Assembly (NCBI RefSeq): GCF_009828775.2
Contig: NZ_WTSY02000004.1
Span: 1 to 64,000, forward strand
Source: Erysipelothrix aquatica
Lineage (GTDB): Bacteria; Bacillota_I; Bacilli_A; Erysipelotrichales; Erysipelotrichaceae
Direction of reading: 5' to 3'
DNA: 64,000 nucleotides
Both the position numbers and the translations under genes were made by a program. The notes beneath the pieces are model-generated. The model made no database searches and was not told where the DNA came from. It worked only from the letters and a program-made list of their open reading frames with translations. This document shows positions 1 through 8,885 of this stretch, one piece after another (the stretch's first letter is position 1; the number at the start of each line of letters is the position of its first letter).

Positions 1-468
1 CATCTTGAAATTGACTCAATAATCGGTAAGAAAAATGAAAGCGCGGCAATAATATCAATCGTCGATCGATGTTCCAGAATGAATTGGCTGATCAAGGCTG
101 AATATCGGTTAGACTACTATACATCCTCATTAATTAGAAAATTTATAGAAGAAAATAAAATAGTAACGAAATCAATAACTGTTGATAATGGATTAGAGTT
201 TAATACAATGGGAATTACTGCAAAACGACTCGGTGTAAAACTCTATAAGTGTGATCCTTACTGTTCTTTTCAGCGTGGTTCCAATGAACGAGCCAACGCG
301 ATAGTCAGAAGATTTATTCCTAAAGGAAAGTCACTTTACAACATTGGACAACAATATCTTGATGACATTGCCTTTAAAATCAACTCAATGCCTCGCAAAA
401 TGTTTGACTTTAAAACTGCTTATGAGATAGAATTTTTAAAAATGAATAGTGGTGCGGTTGAGATTTGA
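1..468 (+). CDS. IS30-family transposase, C-terminal part (5' end outside window)
   Basis: The reading frame is open from the first base, so the N-terminal helix-turn-helix region lies to the left of the window. What remains is the DDE integrase core. The opening HLEID supplies the first catalytic Asp, TVDNGLEF the second, and QRGSNERANA the Glu, followed by the IS30-like tail with INSMPRKMF and a TAYEIEF-type motif. It would catalyse cut-and-paste or circle-mediated transposition. The frame is intact to its stop, so the element may be functional if the missing part is also intact. The terminal inverted repeat could not be identified with confidence. Confidence 0.85.
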   Translation, partial: HLEIDSIIGKKNESAAIISIVDRCSRMNWLIKAEYRLDYYTSSLIRKFIEENKIVTKSITVDNGLEFNTMGITAKRLGVKLYKCDPYCSFQRGSNERANAIVRRFIPKGKSLYNIGQQYLDDIAFKINSMPRKMFDFKTAYEIEFLKMNSGAVEI

Positions 469-474
469 TAAAAG

Positions 475-502
475 AAAAAAGGCTCCTGACGGAGTCTTTT
501 TT
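475..502. terminator. Bidirectional terminator between transposase and uppP
   Basis: Stem GGCTCC / GGAGTC with loop TGAC is flanked by A6 on the left and T6 on the right. It can end both the transposase (+) and uppP (-), whose stop codon lies inside the T run. Confidence 0.75.
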
Positions 503-1334
503 ATTTGATTAATAAGAAATACGCGAGTACGATAAGTCCCAAGACAATGCGGTAGTATCCAAAGACTTTGAAATCGTTCTTTTTGATGTATCCCAGTAAA
601 AGTTTAATGACAATCACTGAGACGATAAAAGCTGTTGCCATACCTGTAAAGAGGATAACGTACTCCATTAGGGTAAAGTTAAATCCTATTTTTACAATCT
701 TGAGTAAACTTGCTCCAAACATGACAGGGATTGACATAAAGAACGTAAACTCTGCTGCGACAACACGTGACACACCAATAAGCAATGCCCCAACAATCGT
801 TGCCCCTGAACGGGATGTTCCTGGGAAGACTGCAGCGATTAATTGGAAGAGTCCAATAATCATTGCTGTTTGGTACGTAATCTGTGAGATCTTTGTAACT
901 TTAGGTTTACGACCCACATTGCGATTTTCCACCACAATGAAGAAAATCCCGAATAGAATGAGCATGATCGCAACTGTTACGGGATTGTAGAAGAGTGCTT
1001 CAAACACATCATCAAACAAAATTCCAATAATTGCTGCAGGTAAACATGCAAAGACAATCTTCATCCACATTGACATTATTTCTGGTTCAACATGTAGTTT
1101 TCCATTTTTAGATTTAAACGGATTCAGCTTATGCCAGTAAATTAATACAACGGCCAATACTGCCCCCAACTGAATTACCACCAAGAATAAACTCATAAAC
1201 TCAGGTGATACGTTTAATTTTAAAAATTCATCAACGAGAATCATATGACCTGTACTACTGATTGGCAACCATTCAGTAACACCTTCCACAATTCCCAAGA
1301 AGATGGCTTTTAAAATTTCGATAATATATTCCAT
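501..1334 (-). CDS. uppP: Undecaprenyl-diphosphate phosphatase
   Basis: A 277-residue polytopic membrane protein of the UppP/BacA family. It dephosphorylates undecaprenyl pyrophosphate to recycle the lipid carrier for peptidoglycan and surface polysaccharides, and often gives bacitracin tolerance. The family signatures are present: EGVTEWLPISSTGH near residues 17-30 (acidic residues and the SS-TGH patch) and FPGTSRSG near residue 170, the phosphate-binding loop. Length and hydrophobic profile are normal. Start ATG is preceded by AGGAGG at good spacing. It is transcribed alone, with a terminator at its 3' end. Confidence 0.95.
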   Translation of the reverse strand: MEYIIEILKAIFLGIVEGVTEWLPISSTGHMILVDEFLKLNVSPEFMSLFLVVIQLGAVLAVVLIYWHKLNPFKSKNGKLHVEPEIMSMWMKIVFACLPAAIIGILFDDVFEALFYNPVTVAIMLILFGIFFIVVENRNVGRKPKVTKISQITYQTAMIIGLFQLIAAVFPGTSRSGATIVGALLIGVSRVVAAEFTFFMSIPVMFGASLLKIVKIGFNFTLMEYVILFTGMATAFIVSVIVIKLLLGYIKKNDFKVFGYYRIVLGLIVLAYFLLIK

Positions 1335-1421
1335 ATTGCCTCCTGGTAATTTCCATACTTCGTTATTTTACCATATATTTAGAATCAGTTCCTTGCTTCA
1401 CTTGAAATTTCGTGGAAACTT

Positions 1422-1454
1422 AAAACATGACGCCGTAACAGCGTCATGTTTTTT
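1422..1454. terminator. Terminator downstream of FUSC-like exporter
   Basis: Perfect stem ACATGACGC / GCGTCATGT with a 7-nt loop. The T run is longest on the + strand, but T residues follow on the - strand too. It ends the exporter gene and insulates uppP. Confidence 0.7.
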
Positions 1455-1478
1455 ATTGAAGTATGGATGTTCTGGGTT

Positions 1479-1979
1479 TTATTTGTGTGTCACTTGCTTA
1501 GGCTGAATCTGGCTATTAACAATCAAGGAAACAATAATCCCAATCACCGTTTCCACAACACGCGATACCATATAAATCAACATGCCATCGAGACTTTGGT
1601 TGTGCGACATGAGGACTGAAAGTACCAAAATCGCTGACATTGAAGTTGCATATTCGCTAAAACTTAGCACTTTCGCCATTGTCATATCTACAAAAAGCAC
1701 CAATGTTACAAGTAGAATATACGGCATTGTATTGGGACGTATGCCAAAGTAAAACGTTGTTACCAGAAAAATACCACCCAAAGTCCCGCCAAAAACAGTT
1801 CCCTTCACTCGGTTTATTCCATGCGTAACGGAATGCTCAGGTGTTGTCTTCATTATCAATACAGCAGCAATTGCTGCATAAAAGGGCGTATCATAACCAA
1901 CCATGTAAGCAATAATTAAACAGATAAAAACTGCAATGGTTGTTTTCACAATCCGGAGTCCTGGAATATACTTTTTCAT
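1479..1979 (-). CDS. FUSC / aromatic acid exporter family membrane protein
   Basis: A 166-residue protein with about five hydrophobic segments and the N-terminal pattern of the ArAE/FUSC family (conserved GYDTPFYAAIAAVL and a KGTVFGGTLGG loop). Members are thought to export aromatic or other organic anions. Compared with fuller family members it lacks a long cytoplasmic C-terminal domain, as is usual for short Firmicute versions. ATG follows GAGGT. It stands alone between terminators. The substrate cannot be told from sequence. Confidence 0.75.
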   Translation of the reverse strand: MKKYIPGLRIVKTTIAVFICLIIAYMVGYDTPFYAAIAAVLIMKTTPEHSVTHGINRVKGTVFGGTLGGIFLVTTFYFGIRPNTMPYILLVTLVLFVDMTMAKVLSFSEYATSMSAILVLSVLMSHNQSLDGMLIYMVSRVVETVIGIIVSLIVNSQIQPKQVTHK

Positions 1980-2038
1980 AGATGTACCTCGTTAATACTA
2001 GTATACCACAACCTATTTTTGACTTAATGCCCTTTGGA

Positions 2039-2063
2039 CAAAAAAAGCAGGTTTCCCTGCTCT
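2039..2063 (-). terminator. Terminator of pyruvate oxidase gene
   Basis: Read on the - strand, stem AGCAGG / CCTGCT with a GAAA-like loop is followed by six T residues, just after the stop codon. Confidence 0.75.
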
Positions 2064-2070
2064 CCTTTTC

Positions 2071-3801
2071 TTACTTCAAATTTCTAAGTATCTCGCGTAA
2101 CACTGGCATCCCAAAGACTTCATATTTTTCCTTAAATGCCGCCACTTCTTCTTTCGAATACAAAGACTCATCCAGAACAATAGCATGCGCCGGAAGGTGA
2201 CGTACATTAGTAACCTTTACGTCTATTATCACCGGAACTTGAGTACCTTTTGACTTCTTGAGTGCATCCATAAGTTCATCGTATGTTTCGACATGATAAC
2301 CCACACCACCACATGCTTCCGCAAATTTGGCATAATCCATTGGTGTTAAATCAACCCCAAGGGTATCGTTGTTTTCCATTTCTTGGGCAACTTGTATGAA
2401 GCCATACGACTCATTACAAATAACGATGTTTACCATCGGTAAGTTATATTTTAACTGGGTCATGTATTCTTGCATCATCATTGCGAATGCACCATCACCA
2501 CTTAGGGTGTATACTTCACGTTCGGGATAACTAAGACGTGCAGCAATTCCGCCTGGTGTTCCTATCCCCATCGTTGCAAAGATACCTGAAGTCGTAAGTT
2601 TTTGTTTTCCTGTAAACATGAGCTCGCGGGAAGACAAGATGACATTATTTCCAACATCAACAATGAAAATCGCATCATCATCCGCAGTTTCATTCAAAGC
2701 TTTCATTATGGGTTCTGGACGCATCGGAACCGATAGATCATTTTCAAAATGATGAATCCAGTCTAACCAATTATTTCGGTTAATTTGATTCGCTTTCAAC
2801 CATTGGGTTGGTGCTATTGCCTGTCCTTTTTCAATAATCTCGCGCATCACTGCCTTAGAATCTCCAAGTATCCCGACCGTTGCAGGTAAACGTTTCCCAA
2901 TTGTTTTGGGATCAATATTGATTTGAATGGACTGGATATCTTGAGGGAACATTTCACGTCCAAACGGATACTCTGCCCCAACCATCACAATTAAGTCGGT
3001 ATCTTGAATCGCTTCATTGGATGACTTAGAACCCAATCGTCCTAATTGTCCCATCATATTAGGATGAGCATCGGGCATTGCACCTTTACCTAAAAATGTG
3101 AGTACAACAGGCATCGCAAATTTTTCAGAGAGTTCTCGTAACTCATCTTGAGCGTGATGCGTCCCCCGTCCTGCAAAAATAACAGGGCGCTTTGCTTCTT
3201 GAATTAAGTGTACTGCTTTATCAATATCAACCGCACGATGTTGGGGATATGCTTTTTCAAATGCATTGGCACTTGAAATATAGTTATCATCAATTTCTGT
3301 GTAGCCGACGTCAACGGGAACATGGACGATTGCGACGCCATTTTCGCGATATGCTGTCCGAATCGCGTTATCAATTACAAAAGGTAATTGTTCTGCCTCA
3401 GTAACAAATCGATTAAAGACAGAGACATCGGAATAGAGCGGAACAGGATCCATCTCTTGGAAATAATCCGTACCTAAATTACGAGTATGCGTGGAACCGG
3501 TGATGACCAGCATCGGAACACGATCGAACTTGGCATCGTACATGCCATTAATTAAGTGTGTATGACCTGGACCACCTGATCCAAAACATACACCAATTTT
3601 CCCCGTTAGTTTCGCGTCAACACTTGCGGCAAGGGCACCCGCTTCTTCATGTCGAACTTGAATATATTGCAATTTGTCTTCGTAAACTTTTAAGGCACCC
3701 ATTAATGAATTTGTTGAACTTCCGGGAATACCGTAAATGTGATCAACATCCCATTCTGTTAATATCCGTACCATTGCTTCTGCTGCTTGAATTTTTTTCA
3801 T
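2071..3801 (-). CDS. spxB: Pyruvate oxidase (thiamine-diphosphate and FAD dependent)
   Basis: A 576-residue ThDP enzyme of the pyruvate oxidase/acetolactate synthase family. N-terminal PYR domain (1-170) carries the catalytic Glu in VRHEEAGALAAS; a central FAD-binding domain follows; the PP domain (380-530) has the ThDP/Mg motif GDGAFAMMM ending at CNESYG. Closest in style to SpxB/PoxL, which convert pyruvate, phosphate and O2 to acetyl phosphate, CO2 and H2O2. That would give aerobic ATP and a peroxide weapon, common in catalase-poor lactic Firmicutes. Monocistronic, strong AGGAGG. Acetolactate synthase is less likely because no small subunit or ilv gene is nearby. Confidence 0.85.
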   Translation of the reverse strand: MKKIQAAEAMVRILTEWDVDHIYGIPGSSTNSLMGALKVYEDKLQYIQVRHEEAGALAASVDAKLTGKIGVCFGSGGPGHTHLINGMYDAKFDRVPMLVITGSTHTRNLGTDYFQEMDPVPLYSDVSVFNRFVTEAEQLPFVIDNAIRTAYRENGVAIVHVPVDVGYTEIDDNYISSANAFEKAYPQHRAVDIDKAVHLIQEAKRPVIFAGRGTHHAQDELRELSEKFAMPVVLTFLGKGAMPDAHPNMMGQLGRLGSKSSNEAIQDTDLIVMVGAEYPFGREMFPQDIQSIQINIDPKTIGKRLPATVGILGDSKAVMREIIEKGQAIAPTQWLKANQINRNNWLDWIHHFENDLSVPMRPEPIMKALNETADDDAIFIVDVGNNVILSSRELMFTGKQKLTTSGIFATMGIGTPGGIAARLSYPEREVYTLSGDGAFAMMMQEYMTQLKYNLPMVNIVICNESYGFIQVAQEMENNDTLGVDLTPMDYAKFAEACGGVGYHVETYDELMDALKKSKGTQVPVIIDVKVTNVRHLPAHAIVLDESLYSKEEVAAFKEKYEVFGMPVLREILRNLK

Positions 3802-3853
3802 AGATTTGTTCCTCCTGATAAAAGTATGGTATCAAAATATAGTGTTTTTAAAT

Positions 3854-3900
3854 GACACATGTCCTTAACACCTTCATATAAGGCACAAACGTCATGTGTC
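3854..3900. promoter_or_regulatory. Inverted repeat in pyruvate oxidase upstream region
   Basis: GACACATG (3854-3861) and CATGTGTC (3893-3900) form a perfect 8-bp inverted repeat separated by 31 bp, 50-100 bp upstream of the spxB start. It may be a regulator site or an extended hairpin in the leader. No known consensus was recognised. Confidence 0.3.
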
Positions 3901-3926
3901 CGTATAGAAACTCCCCCTTTCGGTGC

Positions 3927-3950
3927 AAAAAAAGACGCAATTGCGTCTTA
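3927..3950 (-). terminator. Terminator of lemA/DUF3137 operon
   Basis: Palindromic stem AAGACG / CGTCTT around CAATTG, followed on the - strand by a run of seven T residues. It covers the stop codon of the lemA reading frame. Confidence 0.7.
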
Positions 3951-4495
3951 CCAGTTTATGTGTGGATTATTTCGTTGTTGTGATTCTGCTTCATAGAATG
4001 CGGCACGTTCGCGCTTCGCAAGCTGATTCACAAGATTACCTGGAAAAGTATCTATCGTTGAATTAAGCGATTCAACTTTATGATTATATAAACGGCGGGC
4101 CGCTTGAATATGCTCCTCCGCATCAGTCAACCCACGTTGAAGATTAAGGAATTGTTGGTCCGCTTTAAGCTCAGGATAGCTTTAAGCTCAGGATAGCTTT
4201 CAGCAAGGGCTAGCAATTGTGACTGAACCGCAAGCACATCTTGATCATATGTGGCACGATTGGTTCCAGGCATCGTTCTTAAGGCAGCAACCTGTTCAAA
4301 AATAGCACGCTCGTGGGAAGCATAGCCTTTTACCGTTTCTACCAAGTTAGGGATGAGGCTATAGCGTTTTGCTAACGCGACATCTATGCCCGATGACGCT
4401 TCCAAGACTTGATTTGAACGTGAAACAATCGCATTAAAGCTATAAATGAATACTCCCACCAATACAAGTATCACAAATCCTAAGATGTTCATCAC
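3948..4495 (-). pseudogene. lemA: lemA-family gene, frameshifted by a 17-bp tandem duplication
   Basis: The N-terminal frame (4127-4495) has one transmembrane segment and typical LemA sequence with RYSLIPNLVETVKGYA, then shifts after YPELKA into a short unrelated tail. The C-terminal frame (3948-4130) resumes with AEEHIQAARRLYNHKV and FPGNLVNQLA, also typical LemA. At the junction the 17-bp unit CTTTAAGCTCAGGATAG occurs twice in tandem. Removing one copy joins the frames into a 176-residue protein of normal LemA length. LemA proteins are membrane-anchored helical bundles of poorly known role, often paired with DUF3137 as here. The lesion looks recent because both halves are otherwise intact. 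Confidence 0.9.
4163..4196. repeat. 17-bp tandem duplication inside lemA
   Basis: Two perfect copies of CTTTAAGCTCAGGATAG, at 4163-4179 and 4180-4196, with a partial third (CTTT) at 4197-4200. The extra 17 bp shifts the lemA frame. Confidence 0.97.
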
Positions 4496-5418
4496 GACCC
4501 CCTAAAATAGTCTTTGTTTTCTGTTAGTGTATCAATAATATACTGAATTGATTCAATTTCAAGGCGTATCTCTTGAAGATAGCTCTCGTCAATGTCCGAA
4601 AAAATATTGGGTTCCATTGCATCCCTTGATGAATAGATACCTAAATAAACAACCCCATCTTTTAAGACCATGCTTAGTTCATGTCCAAGCCGCGTACGAA
4701 ATGCATTTATTTTCTCCATAAAATGGGGTGTAAAAATACGATATGCTTCCTGCTCATCATTGGTAAAGGTCGCCCATTGATCGTTGAAACGGTCATCCTC
4801 AAACTTAATTTTACGAGACCGTTCTGTTTTGGGGCCATCACTAAATCTGTTGAACCAGCCCGCATCACGAATTCGAACATATCCACTCGTCTCTTTATGA
4901 AAATCAAATTTGATGACTTGTCCATGAAAATAGGTTGTCGTGATTGTTGTCTTGCCTGTGCTTGTCACATTTTGAGAAAGTACATCAGCACGTTCGAATG
5001 ACACACCTGCATAATCTGCTCGTACAAAGTCGTTAGAATGATACTGGTTACCTGTTTCCATAACGCCTAACTCACGCATTGCATCCCGATCAAAACCGCG
5101 CGACGCGTCATAGACTACATGGTTGAATGCCGATTCAAACATTGATTTGTTTACCAATGTTTTGACATTTTCTTTATAGGTCCGAATTTTAGGCTTAATT
5201 AAGAGTGTCGATACCACAAATAACACAAACATCCATACAATGAATGAAAGAATTGTAAACGAAGACATACTTCGGCCAAATGGACCTTTGCCTAGGGTAC
5301 TTGCTACTGCAAAGAGAAAAATAGTGACACAAAGCATAATCCCCGCCACCACAAGCATTGTTCGCGTGACGTCATCACGAAGTGGTTTTAGCTTCTTGTT
5401 GATTTCATCGATATTCAT
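4492..5418 (-). CDS. DUF3137 membrane protein, LemA partner
   Basis: A 308-residue protein with two N-terminal transmembrane helices (about 20-45 and 50-72) and a long cytoplasmic domain resembling DUF3137 (FDRDAMRELGVM, a YHSNDFVRADYAGV stretch, RHELSMVL-like end). The family is found beside lemA in many Firmicutes, and here its stop overlaps the lemA ATG by four bases, implying translational coupling. Function unknown; envelope homeostasis is a guess from the context. The gene itself is intact although its partner is broken. Confidence 0.75.
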   Translation of the reverse strand: MNIDEINKKLKPLRDDVTRTMLVVAGIMLCVTIFLFAVASTLGKGPFGRSMSSFTILSFIVWMFVLFVVSTLLIKPKIRTYKENVKTLVNKSMFESAFNHVVYDASRGFDRDAMRELGVMETGNQYHSNDFVRADYAGVSFERADVLSQNVTSTGKTTITTTYFHGQVIKFDFHKETSGYVRIRDAGWFNRFSDGPKTERSRKIKFEDDRFNDQWATFTNDEQEAYRIFTPHFMEKINAFRTRLGHELSMVLKDGVVYLGIYSSRDAMEPNIFSDIDESYLQEIRLEIESIQYIIDTLTENKDYFRGS

Positions 5419-5436
5419 AGTTGGACCTCGACTTCG

Positions 5437-6300
5437 TTATTTTGCTTCTTCTTGGTCTTCATAATGCAACACATTGAGGACCGCATCCATACTTATTTTA
5501 TTGATAATGCTTTTGACCAAAAGGTCTAACTCTTGACCACCACGGTAATCCGCTGCTGTAAAGTAACGAATACGGTGCTCATTAATCATTCGGAAGACTT
5601 TCTCTTTGTCTTTAGTGATTGGATTATAGACACCTACGGAGTGGCCACCATTCATATTAACAAGACGCATGCATGGAATATCCGTATCGCTATCTCCAAT
5701 ATAGATCATATTCGTAAATGGTATACGATGCTCTCCGGGTTTATAATAACTGTTTACTTCAGCATCGTTAACATCCAAAACGCCTTTTTCAATTCGAAAG
5801 AGAAACTGTGTTTTATTCGTATAATTTATTGCTTGAGCTGGCCATACTGCGAGTCCATTCTCATCGTAAAAAAACGAACTTGCATAGATACGTTTGAACA
5901 CACCTCTTTCGCCTAACACTGTACCTTCAATCATTTCTTTTAATCCAGAAGAAATAATGTAGTGTTCGATGTCGATCCCCATAAGATCACCGTATTGATC
6001 AATACGTTCAAACCATTGTTCTACTCCTGGAAACAATTCAATTTTTGACCCATAATCGAGTAAACTCTCACGATTAAAGATATGTTTTCCTCGTGATGCC
6101 TCCATCATTTTGTACATGTAGGACAAGTTGGTGTCCATTTCGAAAGTTTTGGCCATCTCATTTACTTCGGTCCAGAAATCCTTAACATCATACCCAATCG
6201 ACTGGATGAAGCCTTGGGCTTGCATATCATCAGGGGTTAATGTCTTGTCAAAGTCATAGCAAATAGCTACAACTGGTCTATCTTCAGGTTTTCGTTTCAT
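5437..6300 (-). CDS. HAD-family phosphatase
   Basis: A 287-residue haloacid dehalogenase-like hydrolase. Motif I is YDFDKTLTPDD (nucleophile Asp and acid/base Asp), motif II ISSG, motif III a Lys around NYTNKTQF, motif IV GDSDTDIPCM. The large helical cap between motifs I and II (residues 25-110) suits a small phosphorylated metabolite, which cannot be named. It ends 18 bp before the DUF3137 gene on the same strand, so the three genes probably form one transcript. Start ATG follows GAGGTG. Confidence 0.8.
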   Translation of the reverse strand: MKRKPEDRPVVAICYDFDKTLTPDDMQAQGFIQSIGYDVKDFWTEVNEMAKTFEMDTNLSYMYKMMEASRGKHIFNRESLLDYGSKIELFPGVEQWFERIDQYGDLMGIDIEHYIISSGLKEMIEGTVLGERGVFKRIYASSFFYDENGLAVWPAQAINYTNKTQFLFRIEKGVLDVNDAEVNSYYKPGEHRIPFTNMIYIGDSDTDIPCMRLVNMNGGHSVGVYNPITKDKEKVFRMINEHRIRYFTAADYRGGQELDLLVKSIINKISMDAVLNVLHYEDQEEAK

Positions 6301-6354
6301 AGTTCACCTCTCTAGGTCTATTTTATCACTTTTTCACATTTTTCGATACTGTTG

Positions 6355-6377
6355 AAAAAGACTCGCTTTCGCGAGTC
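6355..6377 (-). terminator. Terminator of lipoprotein gene
   Basis: Stem GACTCGC / GCGAGTC with a GAAA loop on the - strand, followed by five T residues, five bases beyond the stop. Confidence 0.8.
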
Positions 6378-6381
6378 TACA

Positions 6382-7140
6382 TTATGCTACTGGTTTAAAT
6401 TTTCCGAAGTCCGGGAATTCTAATTTTACAGCGTCATCATAACCGTTATAAACAACCTTGACGTTTGTGGTCACCGTTTCGCCTTCAGACTCAACCGTCA
6501 CCGCAACATCTAATGTTTTAAATTCAAATGTATCAGAAATTGTCATATCAAATTTAACATCTTTAATTTTAACTGCTTCTGTTTCAGGTGTGTTCATTGC
6601 TTCTTCCAATGCTTTCACAACTTCGGCTTCCATGCCTGTTACGGTAAAGGCATAACCATCAGCTGTCTTGGTTGCAATCATTCCATTGAGAGATTCTTCA
6701 GTGAACTTAAATTCGTTCAAATCCGTTAAGTTCATTAATTTGGATATTTGACCAAACTCATCATTTGAAGCGACATCGTTAATCTTAAACTTTACAGCGT
6801 CTGACATTGGGCTTTCGATATACCCAACCCCATCTTTAGCGTACATTTTTGATTCCATATTAATGTCGTTTTTACCGATTTTAAAGGATGCAATGAATTG
6901 TAAATCTTGAGCACCTTTGAAATTTTTATTTCCTGCATACGTTGCAGATCCGGTTAGCGTTTCTTTGACATCACCAAGATTTATCTGAAAATCTGTAGAT
7001 GCTGTTACGTCAATTAATTCGTGGGAGCGATGATTCTCGAGCGCTTTGTTGAAGACTTCGACTTTATTGAAGTCTGCGGGTTTTGCGCTGCATCCTGCAA
7101 GTGCAAGTCCGACTAATAATAATGCCATTATTTTTTTCAT
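6382..7140 (-). CDS. Putative lipoprotein of unknown function
   Basis: A 252-residue protein starting MKKIMALLLVGLALAGCS: positive N-terminus, hydrophobic core and lipobox LALAGC, so Cys-18 is the likely acylation site. I chose this ATG because AGGAGG lies 11 bases upstream and the signal peptide starts here; an ATG nine bases earlier is too close to the Shine-Dalgarno. The mature part is beta-rich and acidic, like small LppX/DUF-type lipoproteins, with alternating AKDGVGYIESPM and KTADGYAFTVTG strands. No catalytic motif seen. Transcribed alone; function unknown. Confidence 0.7.
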   Translation of the reverse strand: MKKIMALLLVGLALAGCSAKPADFNKVEVFNKALENHRSHELIDVTASTDFQINLGDVKETLTGSATYAGNKNFKGAQDLQFIASFKIGKNDINMESKMYAKDGVGYIESPMSDAVKFKINDVASNDEFGQISKLMNLTDLNEFKFTEESLNGMIATKTADGYAFTVTGMEAEVVKALEEAMNTPETEAVKIKDVKFDMTISDTFEFKTLDVAVTVESEGETVTTNVKVVYNGYDDAVKLEFPDFGKFKPVA

Positions 7141-7222
7141 ATTGAGCATTACCTCCTGTATGACTAGTATACGCTTCTTGGCGTTGACGTACGCGAACAA
7201 AAATGTCACTTAACGACACCAT

Positions 7223-7250
7223 AAAAAAAACCCTTGATTGCTCAAGGGTT
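7223..7250 (-). terminator. Terminator of orphan gene 7249-7821
   Basis: Stem AACCCTTGA / TCAAGGGTT with a 4-nt loop and a run of eight T residues on the - strand. The stop codon lies in the stem. Confidence 0.8.
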
Positions 7251-7821
7251 AATGTATCGATTGATTGCGTTCTGTGAAGCCATCGAGATACCACGCTGCA
7301 TAAGCAACATCTCGATCCCCCATTTTTATGATTGCATATGGATTGTATCCAACTTCGATTAGGCGTTCCTTTTTGTACAAAAAATCAGCTTCGTTGTCAC
7401 AGAAAATATAACTGTGATGGACATTGCGATCAATAGTACGGATAAACTCTGTAAAGATTTTCGTGACACGTTCTAAGTCTTCAAATGTTCGATCATGAAA
7501 CACATCACGATCGCTTATTTCAAATTTCAAGACCGTCACAGTACCTTCGTTAGACATTGATAGCCGTGCCTCATAGACCTCATTTCCCATAATAAGTTCC
7601 ATATCTGCATAAGCGGCACGGTACGATAAGCCTTCAATCATCGCATTCAATTTTCCTTCAAAAGAATCTGTACGCCAATCATTTGTATCGCCATCGTGTG
7701 GGTAAGTTAGCATAATATTATCTGCATACTCATTTAATAGGTCCAACGTATTTTCCACTTCAATCATGAGGTTATCATCATTCTCAATTACAATTCCTAA
7801 TCCAATAAATGTATCCATCAT
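7249..7821 (-). CDS. Hypothetical protein, unrecognised
   Basis: About 190 residues, acidic, no signal peptide or membrane segment, no recognised domain. The sequence mixes predicted helices and strands (MIEVENTLDLLNEYAD, EARLSMSNEGTVTVLKFEI). The start is ATG at 7821 with AGGATT just upstream; a TTG one codon earlier is possible. It is followed by its own terminator, so it is probably expressed alone. No function is proposed. Confidence 0.6.
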   Translation of the reverse strand: MMDTFIGLGIVIENDDNLMIEVENTLDLLNEYADNIMLTYPHDGDTNDWRTDSFEGKLNAMIEGLSYRAAYADMELIMGNEVYEARLSMSNEGTVTVLKFEISDRDVFHDRTFEDLERVTKIFTEFIRTIDRNVHHSYIFCDNEADFLYKKERLIEVGYNPYAIIKMGDRDVAYAAWYLDGFTERNQSIH

Positions 7822-7889
7822 CAATCCTCATTTCTACTCAAAGCATTATATCACGCTTTAAGTTTATCCCCAATTAAAATACTTGGAGT

Positions 7890-8873
7890 TTAACGAATTT
7901 CGTTTGGACTTTCGTTTGTTGTATTGAATGATTTTAGAGATGCAAGTGCCACTTCGACCATATCAGACACCGCTTGATCTGTATAGAATGCAGAGTGAGG
8001 TGTTACAATCACATTCTTGTGACTGTTAAGAATAGCAAGGTGGTGGTTTGCGTATGTTTTATTTCGTAAGTCTGTATGGACTATTCCAATTTCATTTGGG
8101 AAGACATCCAATCCACAAGCACCAACATGACCTGATTCAATACTTTCGATTAAAGCATCCGTATCAATGAGTTCAGCACGTGCACAGTTAATAATTGCAA
8201 CACCTGGTTTTGTCATTGCTAATGTTTCTTTGTTGATAAGGTGGTATGTACTATCAAGTAATGGTGTATGAAGTGTAATAACATCTGCTTCTCGAAGTAA
8301 TGTTTCTAATGGTACATAGCTCACTTTATCTTTAATTGATGCATTTTCATAAACATCATATGCTAAAATCCGACCATTGAATCCGCTGAGGTTTTCAACA
8401 ACTGCTGCACCAATACGTCCTGTTCCAACAACACCAAATGTTAAGTTGTGCATTTCTTTTCCTTGAAGTCCTGCCAATGAATGGTCATGTGCAGCACCTC
8501 GAAGCATCATCGTTTTCATGTTGCGAATCGACATCAAGATAAGCATCACGGTAAAGTCTGCAACACAGTATGGTGAATAGGTTGCATTTGAAAAGCGAAG
8601 TCCGAGTTCTTTGAGCGCTTCCATATCGACATTGTTGAATCCTGCACTTCGTGATGCTAAGAATTTAACACCATTTGCTTTTAAAGCTTCAAGTACAGGG
8701 CGGCTTGCATCACAGTTTCCTAAGAATGTGACTGCTTCAAAACCTTCACTTTGTGCGACATTACTCATGCCTAATTGTTCATTAATATATGTTATTTCGA
8801 GTCCCATTGATGCCTCGAATTGGTGAAATGCAGCGATCTCATCGGGACGGACTGCGTATGCTAAAATTTTCAT
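7890..8873 (-). CDS. D-2-hydroxyacid dehydrogenase (D-lactate dehydrogenase type)
   Basis: A 327-residue NAD-dependent enzyme of the D-isomer 2-hydroxyacid dehydrogenase family. The Rossmann motif is VVGTGRIGAAV (about 150-160). The catalytic Arg lies in NCARAELIDTDAL, the Glu in the GLDVFPNEI region and the His in VTPHSAFYT (about 295). It most resembles D-lactate dehydrogenases that reduce pyruvate, though related 2-keto acids are possible. It lies 12 bp downstream of an EIIC-like transporter gene, forming a two-gene unit with an upstream MerR regulator. ATG follows AAGGAG. Confidence 0.85.
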   Translation of the reverse strand: MKILAYAVRPDEIAAFHQFEASMGLEITYINEQLGMSNVAQSEGFEAVTFLGNCDASRPVLEALKANGVKFLASRSAGFNNVDMEALKELGLRFSNATYSPYCVADFTVMLILMSIRNMKTMMLRGAAHDHSLAGLQGKEMHNLTFGVVGTGRIGAAVVENLSGFNGRILAYDVYENASIKDKVSYVPLETLLREADVITLHTPLLDSTYHLINKETLAMTKPGVAIINCARAELIDTDALIESIESGHVGACGLDVFPNEIGIVHTDLRNKTYANHHLAILNSHKNVIVTPHSAFYTDQAVSDMVEVALASLKSFNTTNESPNEIR

Positions 8874-8885
8874 GTTTTTATCTCC

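Noticed and set aside
568-990. 140-codon open frame on the + strand
   Set aside because: Antisense to uppP, no ribosome binding site, and the composition is that of a complement of a membrane protein.
7064-7294. 76-codon - strand frame overlapping the lipoprotein start
   Set aside because: No ribosome binding site, overlaps a terminator and the signal-peptide region of the lipoprotein gene.
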